The notes under the pieces are model-generated. The model did not search any database, was not told the DNA's origin, and worked only from the letters and a program-made list of their open reading frames with translations. From positions 62,001 to 126,000 of the forward strand of contig JASANG010004061.1 of assembly GCA_030248215.1 (NCBI GenBank): a stretch of DNA of 64,000 nucleotides. Reading direction: 5' to 3'. Source of the DNA: Enoplolaimus lenunculus (taxonomy: Eukaryota > Nematoda > Enoplea > Enoplida > Thoracostomopsidae). Both the position numbers and the translations under genes were made by a program. This document shows positions 34,733 to 52,593 of the stretch, piece after piece (the stretch's first letter is position 1; every line of letters starts with the position of its first letter).

Positions 34733-34890
34733 AGTCGACTTATCGCCTGACACACACTGTTACCATGCTGCGCTGTGTTGCGAGCAAGGAATTGGTTATC
34801 CCAGTTGAAACGGGTTCCTTGAAGATAATTTTTTCTCACAGTAAGTTTTTTATGATTGTCATAAGAAAAACGGAACATGGTATACACATA

Positions 34891-35021
34891 CTGTAAAGAG
34901 GGGGTCACATTTTGAGTGCCAATAAATATGGGTCCAACAGTCCGTAACCGAATAACAAGGGGTTCCCTTTGGAGATGCCAAATGAATATCATACGCCCAA
35001 TATTATTTAGGTCATTACAGA
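34891..35021. mobile_element. TGTAGTGACCCG element, internal deletion (131 bp)
   Basis: It has the left part CTGTAAAGAGGGGGTCACAT and right part AACAGTCCGTAACCGAATAA to TTTAGGTCATTACAG, with the middle 300 bp absent. Confidence 0.7.
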
Positions 35022-37666
35022 TCGCATGTTGGTTTTAAGCAAAACAATTAAAGATTGGCGTATATAGAGTCCCACTGTTGTAAATATTATACAAAAGTAA
35101 TTTGCTTTACTTTGAACGGTAACCGACACATTTAGGGTACAACACATTCGTACGGTAGTAATATGTTTTTAAGCATGATACCTTAACCAAAATCACTACT
35201 GCGCGGTTTTTGGGGCCAAAAACGCATTACGAAAACTATAAATACCACGGCACATATGAAAAGATCACAGCGGTCCGTATATATTTCCGCGGGACGGCAA
35301 TGATACATCCACGTTGTTTGCGTAGATGTGAAAAAATTATACCCCGTTTCAGAGCGCGAACTCTACCCATATTATTTCTGCAATATTTGATATGTCCTCA
35401 GATTATTCGAAAGCCACAAGGATAAACAAAACTTCATAACAATTCATTTTGATTTGTTACAACACTCACTGTTTCTTTCATATGACCCTAGGAAGAGACT
35501 TCAAAATGCAGGATATATAAATGTTTTAAATATGGGTTGGATATGTTTTAAGAGTGGGACTACTGTTGAGACATCTGTTCTATAGACTTACATGCGGGGT
35601 TGATGTTATAACTGGAGTGGCCCGGGACACGTTTTGTATATGTTGATGCGACGTCAACATAAAATATTGTGATCTGAATAGCGGTTATGTAGGGACAATG
35701 TGTACATATGGCTTAGAAATCCCTGATCTCCAGTCATCGTGCAAACAACCATATGTCACATGCCGTGAGACATTTATTTTATGCGAATATCATATGATAT
35801 TCCCAATCTCCACCGAATATCACATATGATGCAGGACAATGTAATTTGTGACCACTAACAATACAACGAAAAGTCGGATAATGTAGCTTCAAGTGATTTC
35901 GAATACTGAATTACCTCTTTTTGTTTCTGGCGGAATTTTTGCAAATATATTCATTCCTAAGTACAAATAATTCAAATTTTAAATTTTAGTATCATATTAT
36001 ATGATATTCTAAAGAACATTCAGGCTAGTTTACCACAACCTATTGCAGTGATTTTCAAACATATCATGTGATGTTGACGAATATTTGGAATGTCAAATGA
36101 TATTGCTTTACAAACAGTGACACATAGCAGACAATACATTTCTTGAGGGACAATACGTGTTTATCCCGTTACAACACAAGTTAAGTTTAAACTTTCTATA
36201 CATTTTTTGGTTCGCCGTATTCTTTATGGCCATGTTCTACATTGGCCAATAGAACTTTATGCAGTTTAATAAAGTATGTCGCTCGTATTGAAGTTACAAG
36301 TAATTGTTTCAAAAATTCAAACTATGAACAGAACAACATAAACCATAAATCCAATATCAAACCTATTATATTACAGCAAGGTAAACGAGATATATAGAAA
36401 TAACGCTATTTTTATGCTCAAAACTAGTTATAAATCACGTAATCTCCCAATTTTTCGTTACAGATATGCTGCAATTCTGCAATACAACATTACGAAATTT
36501 AGTAAAAATGTTTAAAATTTCGTTGCATAAAACATTTTCTTTAAAATTTTAGAGAACTCGGTGAACATTTTGACGTTTCAATTGTTGGCAGAAACATAAA
36601 ATATTTATGAGGTTTTATACTTCAATAACTTTTCTCTGTTTTCGTCAATTTGATTACCATCCGTTTACGTTATTTTTACTACCCGCTTAAGACATGTTAC
36701 AAGTTAACCGATTTGCACTTTGCTCCAAATGTGCGATTCATAAATTTGCTCATGTCACTTGGGTAAAGGATTACCTGAAAGTTGTCATGAAAATGGAGTG
36801 CACCAGCAAACGTACGCAGTTGCAGGGTCACATAGGCGCATAAACCATACGTTAACTGCGGTTGTTATTTCAGGCAAACATTTGAGATCAACCGCAGATG
36901 TAAATGAATCCGCACGCACATAGAAATCCGTAACCATAACGTTCGCATTAGCGTGCGTAGGCCTGCCATAATTGGGAAGGCACGTAAATTTCAACCCAAC
37001 TGTACATATAGGCATTAAAGTCTTTGAATAAGTCTATGCCTTTTCCTTAATGCGTGGTAAAGTGTACAAGTGCCAAAGACCATACACTTTTAAGAAAGTT
37101 GAAACATAAAAAGTATTCTAGAAACTTTAACAAAACAATGAACCACTTCCCCAACAATAATTAACGGCAAAATAAAACGTAACAAAAACACAATTATATC
37201 ACATTTTCCCTCAAATACAAAATGAAATTGAACTATTAAATACGAAAAATCTGATTGAAACAACAGTAGTTGTTGCATAATGCCGCCGTTATTTAGAACT
37301 TTTCATAAGAACTGATAATACGATGTACCATCAGCAATTCTTCGCGCACACACACCTTAATATTATGCGCCAATGTACGTGTAATCCGATTAATCACAGG
37401 TGTCATAGGTGTGTTGTTATAGGACATATTGTTACCAGCACAAAAGAGCTACTATAAATACCTAATAATCCGTTCATTTAGTAGTATACGGACAATATTG
37501 TAATTACGCAAGTAAAGGTTCTATAGGCTAACTACACACTTATGAGTAATAATCCTATGCACATTTTTTTAAATAATATGTGATTAATCAAGAAAATGAA
37601 CAATGCGGAGTTAATAATATTCTAGCCGTAATTGTCAGAAACGAATTCGAGTCAAAAATTACTATC
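35022..37666. other. Spacer 3' of STT3A
   Basis: It holds a half-copy resembling a TTAGGC-MITE start near 35255-35310 (GAAAAGATCACAGCGGTCCG), a MITE right-end scrap at 36225-36250 (GTTCTACATTGGCC), and ATCATATGATATTC-type words at 35790-36110. No gene is supported; the frames at 36785-37015 and 37090-37278 match nothing known. Confidence 0.45.
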
Positions 37667-44623
<6,957 letters not shown>

Positions 44624-45954
44624 ATTGTTCTCAAATATAAATATATGGTATATTATATACGACGTTTATATAAACACGAAATACAGAGATATATACCTAG
44701 CTCTATATTATATTTAATATACACCAGGGATGGGCGGTCTGGGTGAAACCTGGCACAGAGACCGGCCAAGAAAAGTCTCGGTCTCGACCAATTTTTGGTC
44801 ATCATCGAAAACAATTAAAACTTTTAAACTAAATTATTTCGAATAGGTTTTTAGTAGTTTTTTTATGTTTTTTAGAATATCTGCTCATAATTATTGTGTA
44901 ACAATGAAAATTCATATTCAAGGCGAAATTTTATTCACAAGGCATCACTTACATCAACAATACAGCGATCCATTCGCTGAATCCTAGAATTTTGGTCTCG
45001 GTTCCAAAAAACCAACATTCAGAAAACCGGAACCGAGTCCGTGACCAAGACCTGTCGAATACAGAGACTTCCCGAGGCCGCGACTGAAACCGAAATACGG
45101 ATATTGAGGTATAAGTTTCACAGGTGTTTTATTTTTCTGCCAACACAATAGAGGTGTGCAAATACTCGCCGGGCTTTCTGAACTTCAAAACGAAAAATAG
45201 CAGATGCATAGAACTTTTTAAAGATTTTGGATGAATTTCGTAATTTTTATAAACAAGCTTTTTTATAAACAAGCTTTTTGTCAGAATTTTGTTTCTGCAA
45301 AACTTACTATTAACTTGGCTTTTTAAAGTACTTTTTTATCATTTAAAACAAAACCCACAGCGAAATATTGCGATTTGTATCATAAATAATGCTCAAAACT
45401 GGTGTAATTTAACTTATAAATTCATTCGAAAACTTCAAAATTTTTGTTTTTATGGGGCCTGTAAAAAGTGGAAGGACAACTGGGGTCAGGGTATGCAGTG
45501 GGGAAGAATTCGAAAGTGAGTGCCATCTTACCCTCACTTGAGAAACCCCACTTAATAGCATACACTGTCTAGCATCTGCAAAATCTAACATGCACATGCA
45601 CCGCATTTTGCAGTTGTTGCAAACTAGCTATGTGTCTTTCAAATCCATCATCACCGCATGTTCAGTAATGCCTATTTTTAGTGTTTCACTTTGCAATGCA
45701 GGACGGAAACTACTGTTATGGCTGCAGCTCGTCTCGCAAACGCCGAAGACTGATATTTATGCAAGTTATATGAAATAAACTAGACAGTTACAATTTTCAT
45801 GGGAACCATATATCAGGGCAAACTGGTGGCCATGATCTAGCGGATAACATAACCTTCACATTCATTACATTCACACCTCTCGTGCACTTATTGTAGTCCA
45901 AAGATAACAATTAATGCAGATTACTTGATTTTTCCGGTTTCGCAAATTTTTATA
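44624..45954. other. Spacer 5' of STT3A with a probable hAT-like copy
   Basis: Between about 44731 and 45110 CAGGGATGGGCGGTCTGGG begins a stretch with repeated GTCTCGGTCTCGACC and GGTCTCGGTTCC words in both orientations. This is typical of a nonautonomous hAT element, but the right end is not clear. The rest shows no gene. Confidence 0.45.
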
Positions 45955-46142
45955 GTGTGTTTGGGAAAAGTTTTACTTAAATTTAAGCAAACACAAAATT
46001 CTTAGTTTACATTTACTTACAGGAATTGACAGCAGTAGTTTTACTTACTTACATTGTTTAAGCAAAGATTTCCTCTTTGTTTAGTACACTTATAAAAAGT
46101 CAGCAATATATAACTACATTTTAAGTAGCGTTTTTACAGAGC
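45955..46142. mobile_element. AAGTAAA-rich repeat element, copy 2 (reverse)
   Basis: The reverse complement of 31811-32000: GCAAACACAAAATTCTTAG, then TAAGCAAAGATTTCC, ending GCGTTTTTACAGAG. Confidence 0.65.
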
Positions 46143-46214
46143 TGTTGAATACTGTCATAAACTCAGTCGTGCGGTATACCTTGTGCATGAATAGAACTTT
46201 AGTGTTCGAATGCT

Positions 46215-46350
46215 TCTACTGATATATATTCAGCGTTGCAATTATGCGCTGAATCAATCGTTTTTGTCTTGTATCAAAACCTTGAGCGATAATGCAAGGT
46301 TATACTTAAGAATGCACTTTCAAAACTAAGTATGCTTTAAAGTTTCGAAC
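46215..46350. mobile_element. TGTAGTGACCCG element, internal fragment (reverse)
   Basis: Only the middle of the family is present: GAGCGATAATGCAAGGTTAT to GTATGCTTTAAAGTTTCGAA. Neither end is visible. Confidence 0.65.
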
Positions 46351-46747
46351 TGGTCTGAAATTAAAGACAATTATGTATTTAATACAGACTCCAAACATGT
46401 CTTGAAATTCAGGCTTTTATTTCGTATATGTTTACAAATATTGGTCTGAATAATTTCACACTTAAATGTCTTAAATTGTGACAGTATTTTCAACAGTTCC
46501 GAAATTTACCTTTTTCTCATGTGTTTCACTGTCTAAAAAAGCGACGCACTGAGTTGAAAGGCGACATTTTTGCGCTGGATTACTGGTTTAGCGTACCTAA
46601 TACAAACGGAAGAAATTTGGGAACTGATTTTTTGTGACGAAATTAGTTGGTGGTGTGATGGTTCTGACAGGCATTTATAACCCTGCAGTGGGTTAAGGGC
46701 GAGAATTGAGAATATTTAGGATAGAAGCAAAAGCTTTTTTTGAAAAA

Positions 46748-46874
46748 TAAAAAGAAAACAACCGGCCCAAACCAACCACCCCAAGCCCCCCCACCCAAAA
46801 CCCCAAAAAAAAAAAGAAAAACGAAACAGAAAAAAAAACAACACACAACACAGCCCACCCCCCACAAAAACCGT
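46748..46874. repeat. T-free A/C-rich low-complexity tract
   Basis: About 125 bases of the plus strand lack T apart from its edges. Runs of A alternate with runs of C (CCCAAGCCCCCCCACCC, CCAAAAAAAAAAAG). The complementary strand has several G runs. Open frames here (Lys/Pro/Thr-only) are composition artefacts. Confidence 0.75.
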
Positions 46875-47358
46875 ATATCACCAAAACGTGTTGGAACACG
46901 AGTTGATGCGAAATTATTTAGTTTAAACGATGTTTAATTTGATACTTTCCTACCTAAAAAGCGCTGAGTAAAATTTTGGTGTTAGGCTTATTAAGTACAA
47001 AACATAACCAAGCGCATTGAACGATACAATTTTGGAAAAAGTATAAAAACTTTTAAAAATTCTACCGTAGCCGAAGCCAGATCTTTGGTTGTACCCTAAC
47101 TTCTGGTACTACCACAATGCACATGTTATCTGCTTAAACGATTGGACAGTACAGCAAAACGTTCATGGTTGTAGGTGGCTGTGCCACACTTAAATATATT
47201 TCAACCTAAAACAAAACTAGGTAAATTCAAAACCTAAAACCACACCTTAAGGGAGTCCTCTGCTCCGCCTAGTCTCTCTTAGAACTTAACTTAGGCTTAG
47301 GCGTTGCTAAACGGCGTAGAAATTCATAAATCGATGAGTGTCGGCTGTGTCCGCAAGG

Positions 47359-47750
47359 TACCCGAATAAGAGGGGGTCCCCATTTTGAGTCCGAATCAAT
47401 TGGAGTCCGTATCCCTAATAACAGTCCGTAAGCGGATAAAGTCCCTAAACCCTATTTAGAGTCCATAAATGTCAATTAACCCTAAATAATTTGAGTTCGA
47501 AACGTTAAAGCGTACTTAAATTTTGAAAGTACATTTCTAAGTGTAACCTTGTATTATCGCTCAAGCTATTGACACAAGACAAATAAACGTTTAATTCAAC
47601 AGATAATTACAGTACCGGAAATATATCAGTAACGAAGGGCGGGGGAGCTTGGGTAAAAAATAAATAACAGCCTGTAACCGAATAACAAGGGGGCTCCCTC
47701 TGGAGCGGCCAAATAAATATCAGCCCCCTCTTATTCGGGTCACTACAGTA
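47359..47750. mobile_element. TGTAGTGACCCG element, nearly full copy
   Basis: It runs from TACCCGAATAAGAGGGGGTC to CTTATTCGGGTCACTACAGT. A small internal segment near TAGCGCATAAATGACTCC is missing. Confidence 0.8.
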
Positions 47751-48770
47751 GTCATGGATTTTAGTTGCACGCTTGAGCTTCAAATTTGCAAAACAAATTT
47801 AGTACATTTTCTGGCTGGTAGTGTAAAACCGGCGGTTTGCCTCTGGCTCAGATAGAATTTCTCAAGGAGGTTCCGGTAATTTCGGAAATCAAACGTTCCA
47901 CACTTTTATATAGATTGTGCGTTTTAGCAAGTTGATTAATTTATACTGGACGACAATTATCGCTAAAATTTGCGAATTAAACAATATTTTAATGACCCAA
48001 TTTTAGCTTAACATACACTTCTTCTCTGTTAGAACTTGTTTGCATCTGACTCAGGTGTTTTCACCTCCAGATGCACTATGCAAACTGGTACTCAAAATTT
48101 AGGAACAGAAGATAACAAATTACTAACAGGGCGGCAGTAAATTGATGTGATCAAAACCATGTTTTCCTCTTAGGTCAATGCCAAATCAGCATCGTGCGAG
48201 ATGCTAGCCGGGCTGATCATTTAAAAGGCCCATTTTTCAATAAAACATGATTGCAGTTTGACTGCGGGATGGTGACAAATTTCTCATCAAAGCTAAGTAT
48301 AAACGTATAGAAATTTATAATGCTATCCACCAAAGAACAATCGGGGTTTGCCTCCGTCTCCGGCTGAAAATCGACCTCCATGAGTCTGAAAGTTTTGGGC
48401 AATTTTCAAAATCTAATGTCAAAATCTGTCGTGTAATCCAGTAGAACAACGTATTACCTATAATTACAGTTGCGCTGGGATTTGTCATGGCGATCTTCTA
48501 CATAATATAAAATTCGAGATTTAAATTTCTGTTAAAAAGCATATTATAAACATCATGAACAAAGTGGATTCAAATACTGACAAACACATACATGCAAAAT
48601 TCTGTTTATCACAAGCATGTTTTCAAACGTTTCCTGTTGTTCATTTGATGTGCCTCTTCAAGTGCCTGCGGTTCTGATGTGTCCTAATAAAACGTTATAC
48701 AATACTGAATGGAAAATACGATCTTGCAATTACGAAGAACAAAAATCACAACAAAAAGTACGCTGTAACC
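47751..48770. other. Spacer 3' of SURF2 with decayed hAT words
   Basis: GCGGTTTGCCTCTGGCTCAG (47830) and GGGGTTTGCCTCCGTCTCCG (48344) resemble the interior of the 1609-1937 element. A possible terminal SURF2 exon (GCTTTTTAACAG then AAATTTAAATCTCG, minus strand, about 48526-48450) is mentioned under SURF2. Confidence 0.4.
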
Positions 48771-49076
48771 AGGGTGCAACCGGATTATAAAATACCGGAA
48801 CCGGAAAGTCAAAAAAATATCGGATCCGGAAAACAAAAAATACTTGTTACCGAAAAATTCATATTTAACGCTATATTTTCGCTTTTAATGGTAAACACAC
48901 CATTTAGGATGTCAGAATCCTGAATCAAAATGCAGTATCTGGAAACGTATGATAAAATATACACGCTCAGAGAATTTTAGAAAAATAAGTTAGAAAAATA
49001 CGTTAGAATAATATGCCAATTCCGGTGAAAAAATACCGGATTTATTACCGGAACCGGACAGTGAAAAATTCCGGAG
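48771..49076. mobile_element. hAT-type CAGGGTGCAACCGG element, right end missing
   Basis: The left end CAGGGTGCAACCGGATTATA and interior CCGGAACCGGAAAGTC follow the copy at 38677-39061, up to GTGAAAAATTCCGG, where the terminal TTGCACCCTG is absent. Confidence 0.75.
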
Positions 49077-49134
49077 TTTACTTTCAATCGCATACGTACG
49101 AAAGTTCTTTGAAACACTCATTACATTCGTTTCT

Positions 49135-50800
49135 TCATAAAAATAGTGCCACTTTATTTAGCATATCTCTGCCCAGACTAAAATTACGTACCATATTTCC
49201 GTCATCAACCGAAACATTTTCAGCAGCATTCAGCTTTCGTTTTAAACATGAAACATCGCGATTGTTTGAATAATCAAGACACTCAAATTCGTAATCAGAC
49301 GTATCACAATCTTCATCACCTTCTTCACGATTTTCTATAGCAATGGAATAGTTGGTGTATACATGCATAATAACGCGCGACACAATAAAACATTATATAT
49401 ATTTTACATTTTCTGCAATGTATTTTGATGTTCTGCTCTCAAGAACAGTTTCAGCGTATGTACAGTGGCGAACTAAACACGCAGACGGCACAACACAAAA
49501 GATGGCTTTGAGATATGACACCGCAGAAACTGCGTAACGTAATTTGAACGGAAATTCCGGTGCTGTAATAAGCCATCATGGCAATGTTTGCACGAAAGTA
49601 CCTTCACTAAAAGAGCTAGCCAAGTCTTCGCTTCCGCTTTCGCTTTGACATTCTTCCACTTCTTTTCTCCGATTGGTAAGCGCCGAAAACTGATTCGATT
49701 CGCTAATTTGTTCAAGACATGTTTGTGGTTGTAATTTCTCTACAACAGATCTATCATGTGAGTTTGTAGACATAAATACATATATATTAGTTTTATTACT
49801 ATTATTTCTCAACAGTGGCAAATTCGAAAAATATGTTTCAATCAGGTGCACCGAAAATTAAGTTGACAATTAACATAAGGGATAAAAACTAAAATAATCG
49901 ACAGAAGACCTTGGAACCTTACCTGCTTTAAAGGCTTTAAGGAATCTCTTCCCATTCACGTGAGTTCCAAGGCTTTCGGGAGTTTTTGCAACCAACTTTT
50001 TTGTCAATGAGCATAAGTAATAATCTCTAAAATAAAAATCATTATAATATGTCTCAATGAAGACAAACAGTTGTCACATATAAGCTTAACAAAATGTTAC
50101 AAGGTTGTCTAAGTATTTGTTGAATAATTTCGAAAAACGACCGGCATGCTTCCAAGAGAAACATAGGTGTGTGCGCATCGCCGCTGTACGTTCAAATTGC
50201 TTCCTTTAAAACTTGAGACTAATAACCTACACCTAATTCTGATGTAAACACAAAATTTTAGTTCAAACTTCAAAATATAAAACTAATAAACTATACAACA
50301 TTCTTAACATTAAAAGTCGATGATACCCGTTATCTGTTAAATATGATCCGTATTTAACAAAAATATCGTTAAGGCTCTTCGCGCGCTGATAGCGTCGCCC
50401 AGCAATATATGATTGAACCGCACTGCTGGTGCATGGCATCTCATGGTTTGTCAAATGACATACCACCTAAAACACTTAGGTTAAACAAGTAACACATACA
50501 TTAATCTTAAATATACATAAGCGTTCTTCAAATCCTATGAAAAACAAGATACTCGCGAAAGGAGGGTCAGTAAACACTCTCGCCATACCTTTGGCACACA
50601 CAAATGATGGCTCCGGTTTTACTTATTTAAATCTAAATTAGGCAAACAATATCAGCCTTGTGCAACGTTTAGATATTTTGGAAACGTTCTTCATAATGTT
50701 TCTAAATAACACAACAGTTAGTTATCTATTATTAGAAATAACTAACCTTAAGGTCATTGATTTTTCGCAAATGAGGATGTTGTTTAAGCAACTCATCCAT
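49135..50800 (-). CDS. SURF2: SURF2 (surfeit locus protein 2)
   Basis: SURF2 is a small conserved nucleolar/ribosome-associated protein. Exons: 50800-50747, 50466-50327, 50026-49923, 49739-49602 and 49334-49135 or 49192. The start MDELLKQHPHLRKINDLK matches the FLREHPSLR-type opening of human SURF2. Then come VVCHLTNHEMPC (human VRCILTGHELPC), YIAGRRYQRAK and the second repeat CSLTKKLVAKTPESLGTHVN then GKRFLKAF (human [20 protein letters not shown] then GRRYQRAL). An acidic Ser/Glu-rich part follows (SESGSEDLASS, REEGDEDCDTSDYE). Reading exon 5 to its first stop gives 211 aa (human 256) without the usual basic tail. A donor ATG|GTACGT at 49192 could instead join a downstream exon beginning KFKSR near 48526. 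The divergent KATNB1 start lies about 1.8 kb upstream. Confidence 0.85.
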
Positions 50801-51521
50801 TTCAGTACGGTTGACTTTCACTTTATCTACGTGATAATTATTATTATTATATAAAAATACTTTATTGAGAATTCCTATGTTTTAATGTATAAACGTTTTC
50901 AATGTTTCCTAAAGTTTTTCCAATCTATAAGGTACATACTACTAGGGTTAGAACAGGAGCTGAACTTTATCACAACAGAAAACAAAATCAAAATTCAAAA
51001 TAACTTTCACCACCGAATTACTGCTTTAGTTTTTAGAGAACAAGTCAAAAACGTACCTTAAACAATATTTTTAGATTTCTTCTTTGTTTACGTCAATTTT
51101 CCAAAATCAGTCATCAAATATTGTAATCTAACACCTCATTAACTAAACTGGACGAACTGAATAGCCTGCTGCACTATTCAATGAATAACATATGGGGCAG
51201 ACTATATTACCGAACCAGCGTAAAACTAATACAAGGAATAGCTCGACCAATGCCACATTTGCCAGCAGAAAACTTTTGGTCTGCGACTGAGCATGTACTT
51301 GCGTGAGAAGGTCTGGTCTCTCCCGCGTGAGGTCTGGTCTCTCCCATTGTTAAGTTTGTTACTGCGCCTATGGACAAAAGATATTAATGCATAAAACAGT
51401 ATGGGGTTATAAAAATGCCAATTTAGCAGATTTTCGCACGATACATTCTCTATGCTAAGATCTAGCCTGTTTTTAACTAGGTAAATTTCGTATGTACAAT
51501 TTCCCACTGCTAAATCCACCG

Positions 51522-51744
51522 TGTCAGTCCAGGTAGGAACCTGAATTTCAGACCTTTTTAACTAAGCAGCTCGAAAAACGCTGTACGGGTGGTTTCGAAC
51601 AAGGGACCTTCTGCGTGTCAGGCAGACGCTGTTACAACTGCGATACGTCGCTCGCCTCCCCAACTGCTTGTATCGTCGATTATATGAAGACGACCGTATG
51701 CTGCCGGCTAAGGTCTGAAGTTCCGGTTCCCACCTAGACTGACA
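51522..51744. mobile_element. TIR element with a tRNA-like core, copy C, both ends present
   Basis: The left end TGTCAGTCCAGGTAGGAACC then TTTCAGACCTT is matched by the inverted right end AAGGTCTGAAGTTCCGGTTC then CCACCTAGACTGACA, about 35 bp with few mismatches. The core is a tRNA-like sequence on the minus strand. Confidence 0.8.
51582..51655 (-). ncRNA. tRNA-like sequence with Val(GAC)-type anticodon arm
   Basis: On the minus strand the D arm (CGC AGTTGTAACA GCG) and a five-pair anticodon stem TCTGC/GCAGA with the seven-base loop CTGACAC are intact. This would put GAC at the anticodon. A B-box-like TTGTTCGAAACC follows. Acceptor and T stems do not close, so a functional tRNA is unlikely. 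Confidence 0.55.
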
Positions 51745-52593
51745 ATTTCGAATATGAAACAACTTAAGTACTAGCATGCACTGTGAAAAAACACTCATTC
51801 AGTTCACATCACTGCAACACGCAAACACCAAAACGAACGTGGAGCCGAAAAAAAGTAAAAATTTGTTTATCGCTTTCTCTCCTTTTGGTTTCTATTTGCA
51901 AAGTTCGACACTCAAAATGAGCGAGATGGAGCCAACATACCCGCGACTTGCCGATATCGAGAGTGTTCATCCCTGCACCTGATATTATACTACAGTGCAC
52001 CACCACATACAAATTCTCGACTAATCTTAGTAAAACCTTAATTTCTGCTGTGTATGTAATTATGCGTTAATCTCCAAAAAAGAAATGTTTGATATGTTAT
52101 TTTCATGTGGTGTTGTAATAGAACAAGGCTAAAGCTTAACCTAATTTGCATAAAAACTCATTGCCTTTTTAAATCAAAACATCGCTTTAAGTGAGACCAC
52201 AGTATCTCTTGATAAGGTTTGAAAAGTACAGAGCCCGATCGTCAAAGTAGTTGTCAAATGGTTCATGCTCTATCAAGAAAGCGCTGAAAAAGCTACAGAT
52301 TTAATATTCTAGAAATGCTGTATTTATAAAAAATTGAATTATTTTCAAAACATTTGTATTGCTGCCTACAGCAGTGTCCCGGGACCCTACAGCAGTGTCC
52401 CGGGACAGACGGCCCTCAGCGTAACATGGGCCGCAGTGTATATGAATGCAAAATTATTTGTGGTAATTATATTGATTGACCCAATTTACTAAGCTAGTGC
52501 GTTATTAATGTTTCGGTTGGGATTTTGTGAAATTAAAACATGAAATCTAGATGATTAATTCGATTCTTTTGGTTTGACGAGTCCATACTCATT

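Larger units (their letters stand above)
50801..52593. other. Divergent intergenic region between SURF2 and KATNB1
   Basis: It contains a 223-bp inverted-repeat element at 51522-51744 and otherwise no recognisable feature. A direct duplication, ACAGCAGTGTCCCGGGAC twice, lies at 52372-52405. Confidence 0.5.

Noticed and set aside
48771-49558. A 788-bp hAT copy with GCTGTAAC/GCTGTAAT duplications
   Set aside because: SURF2 exon 5 lies inside that interval, and family similarity stops at about 49076, so the octamer match at 49558 is coincidence.
49473-49715. hAT transposase N terminus (frame with CKHC)
   Set aside because: It is the alternative frame of SURF2 exon 4, whose splice phases and acidic sequence fit the SURF2 gene.
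51582-51655. A functional tRNA-Val gene
   Set aside because: D and anticodon arms look good, but acceptor and T stems do not pair.
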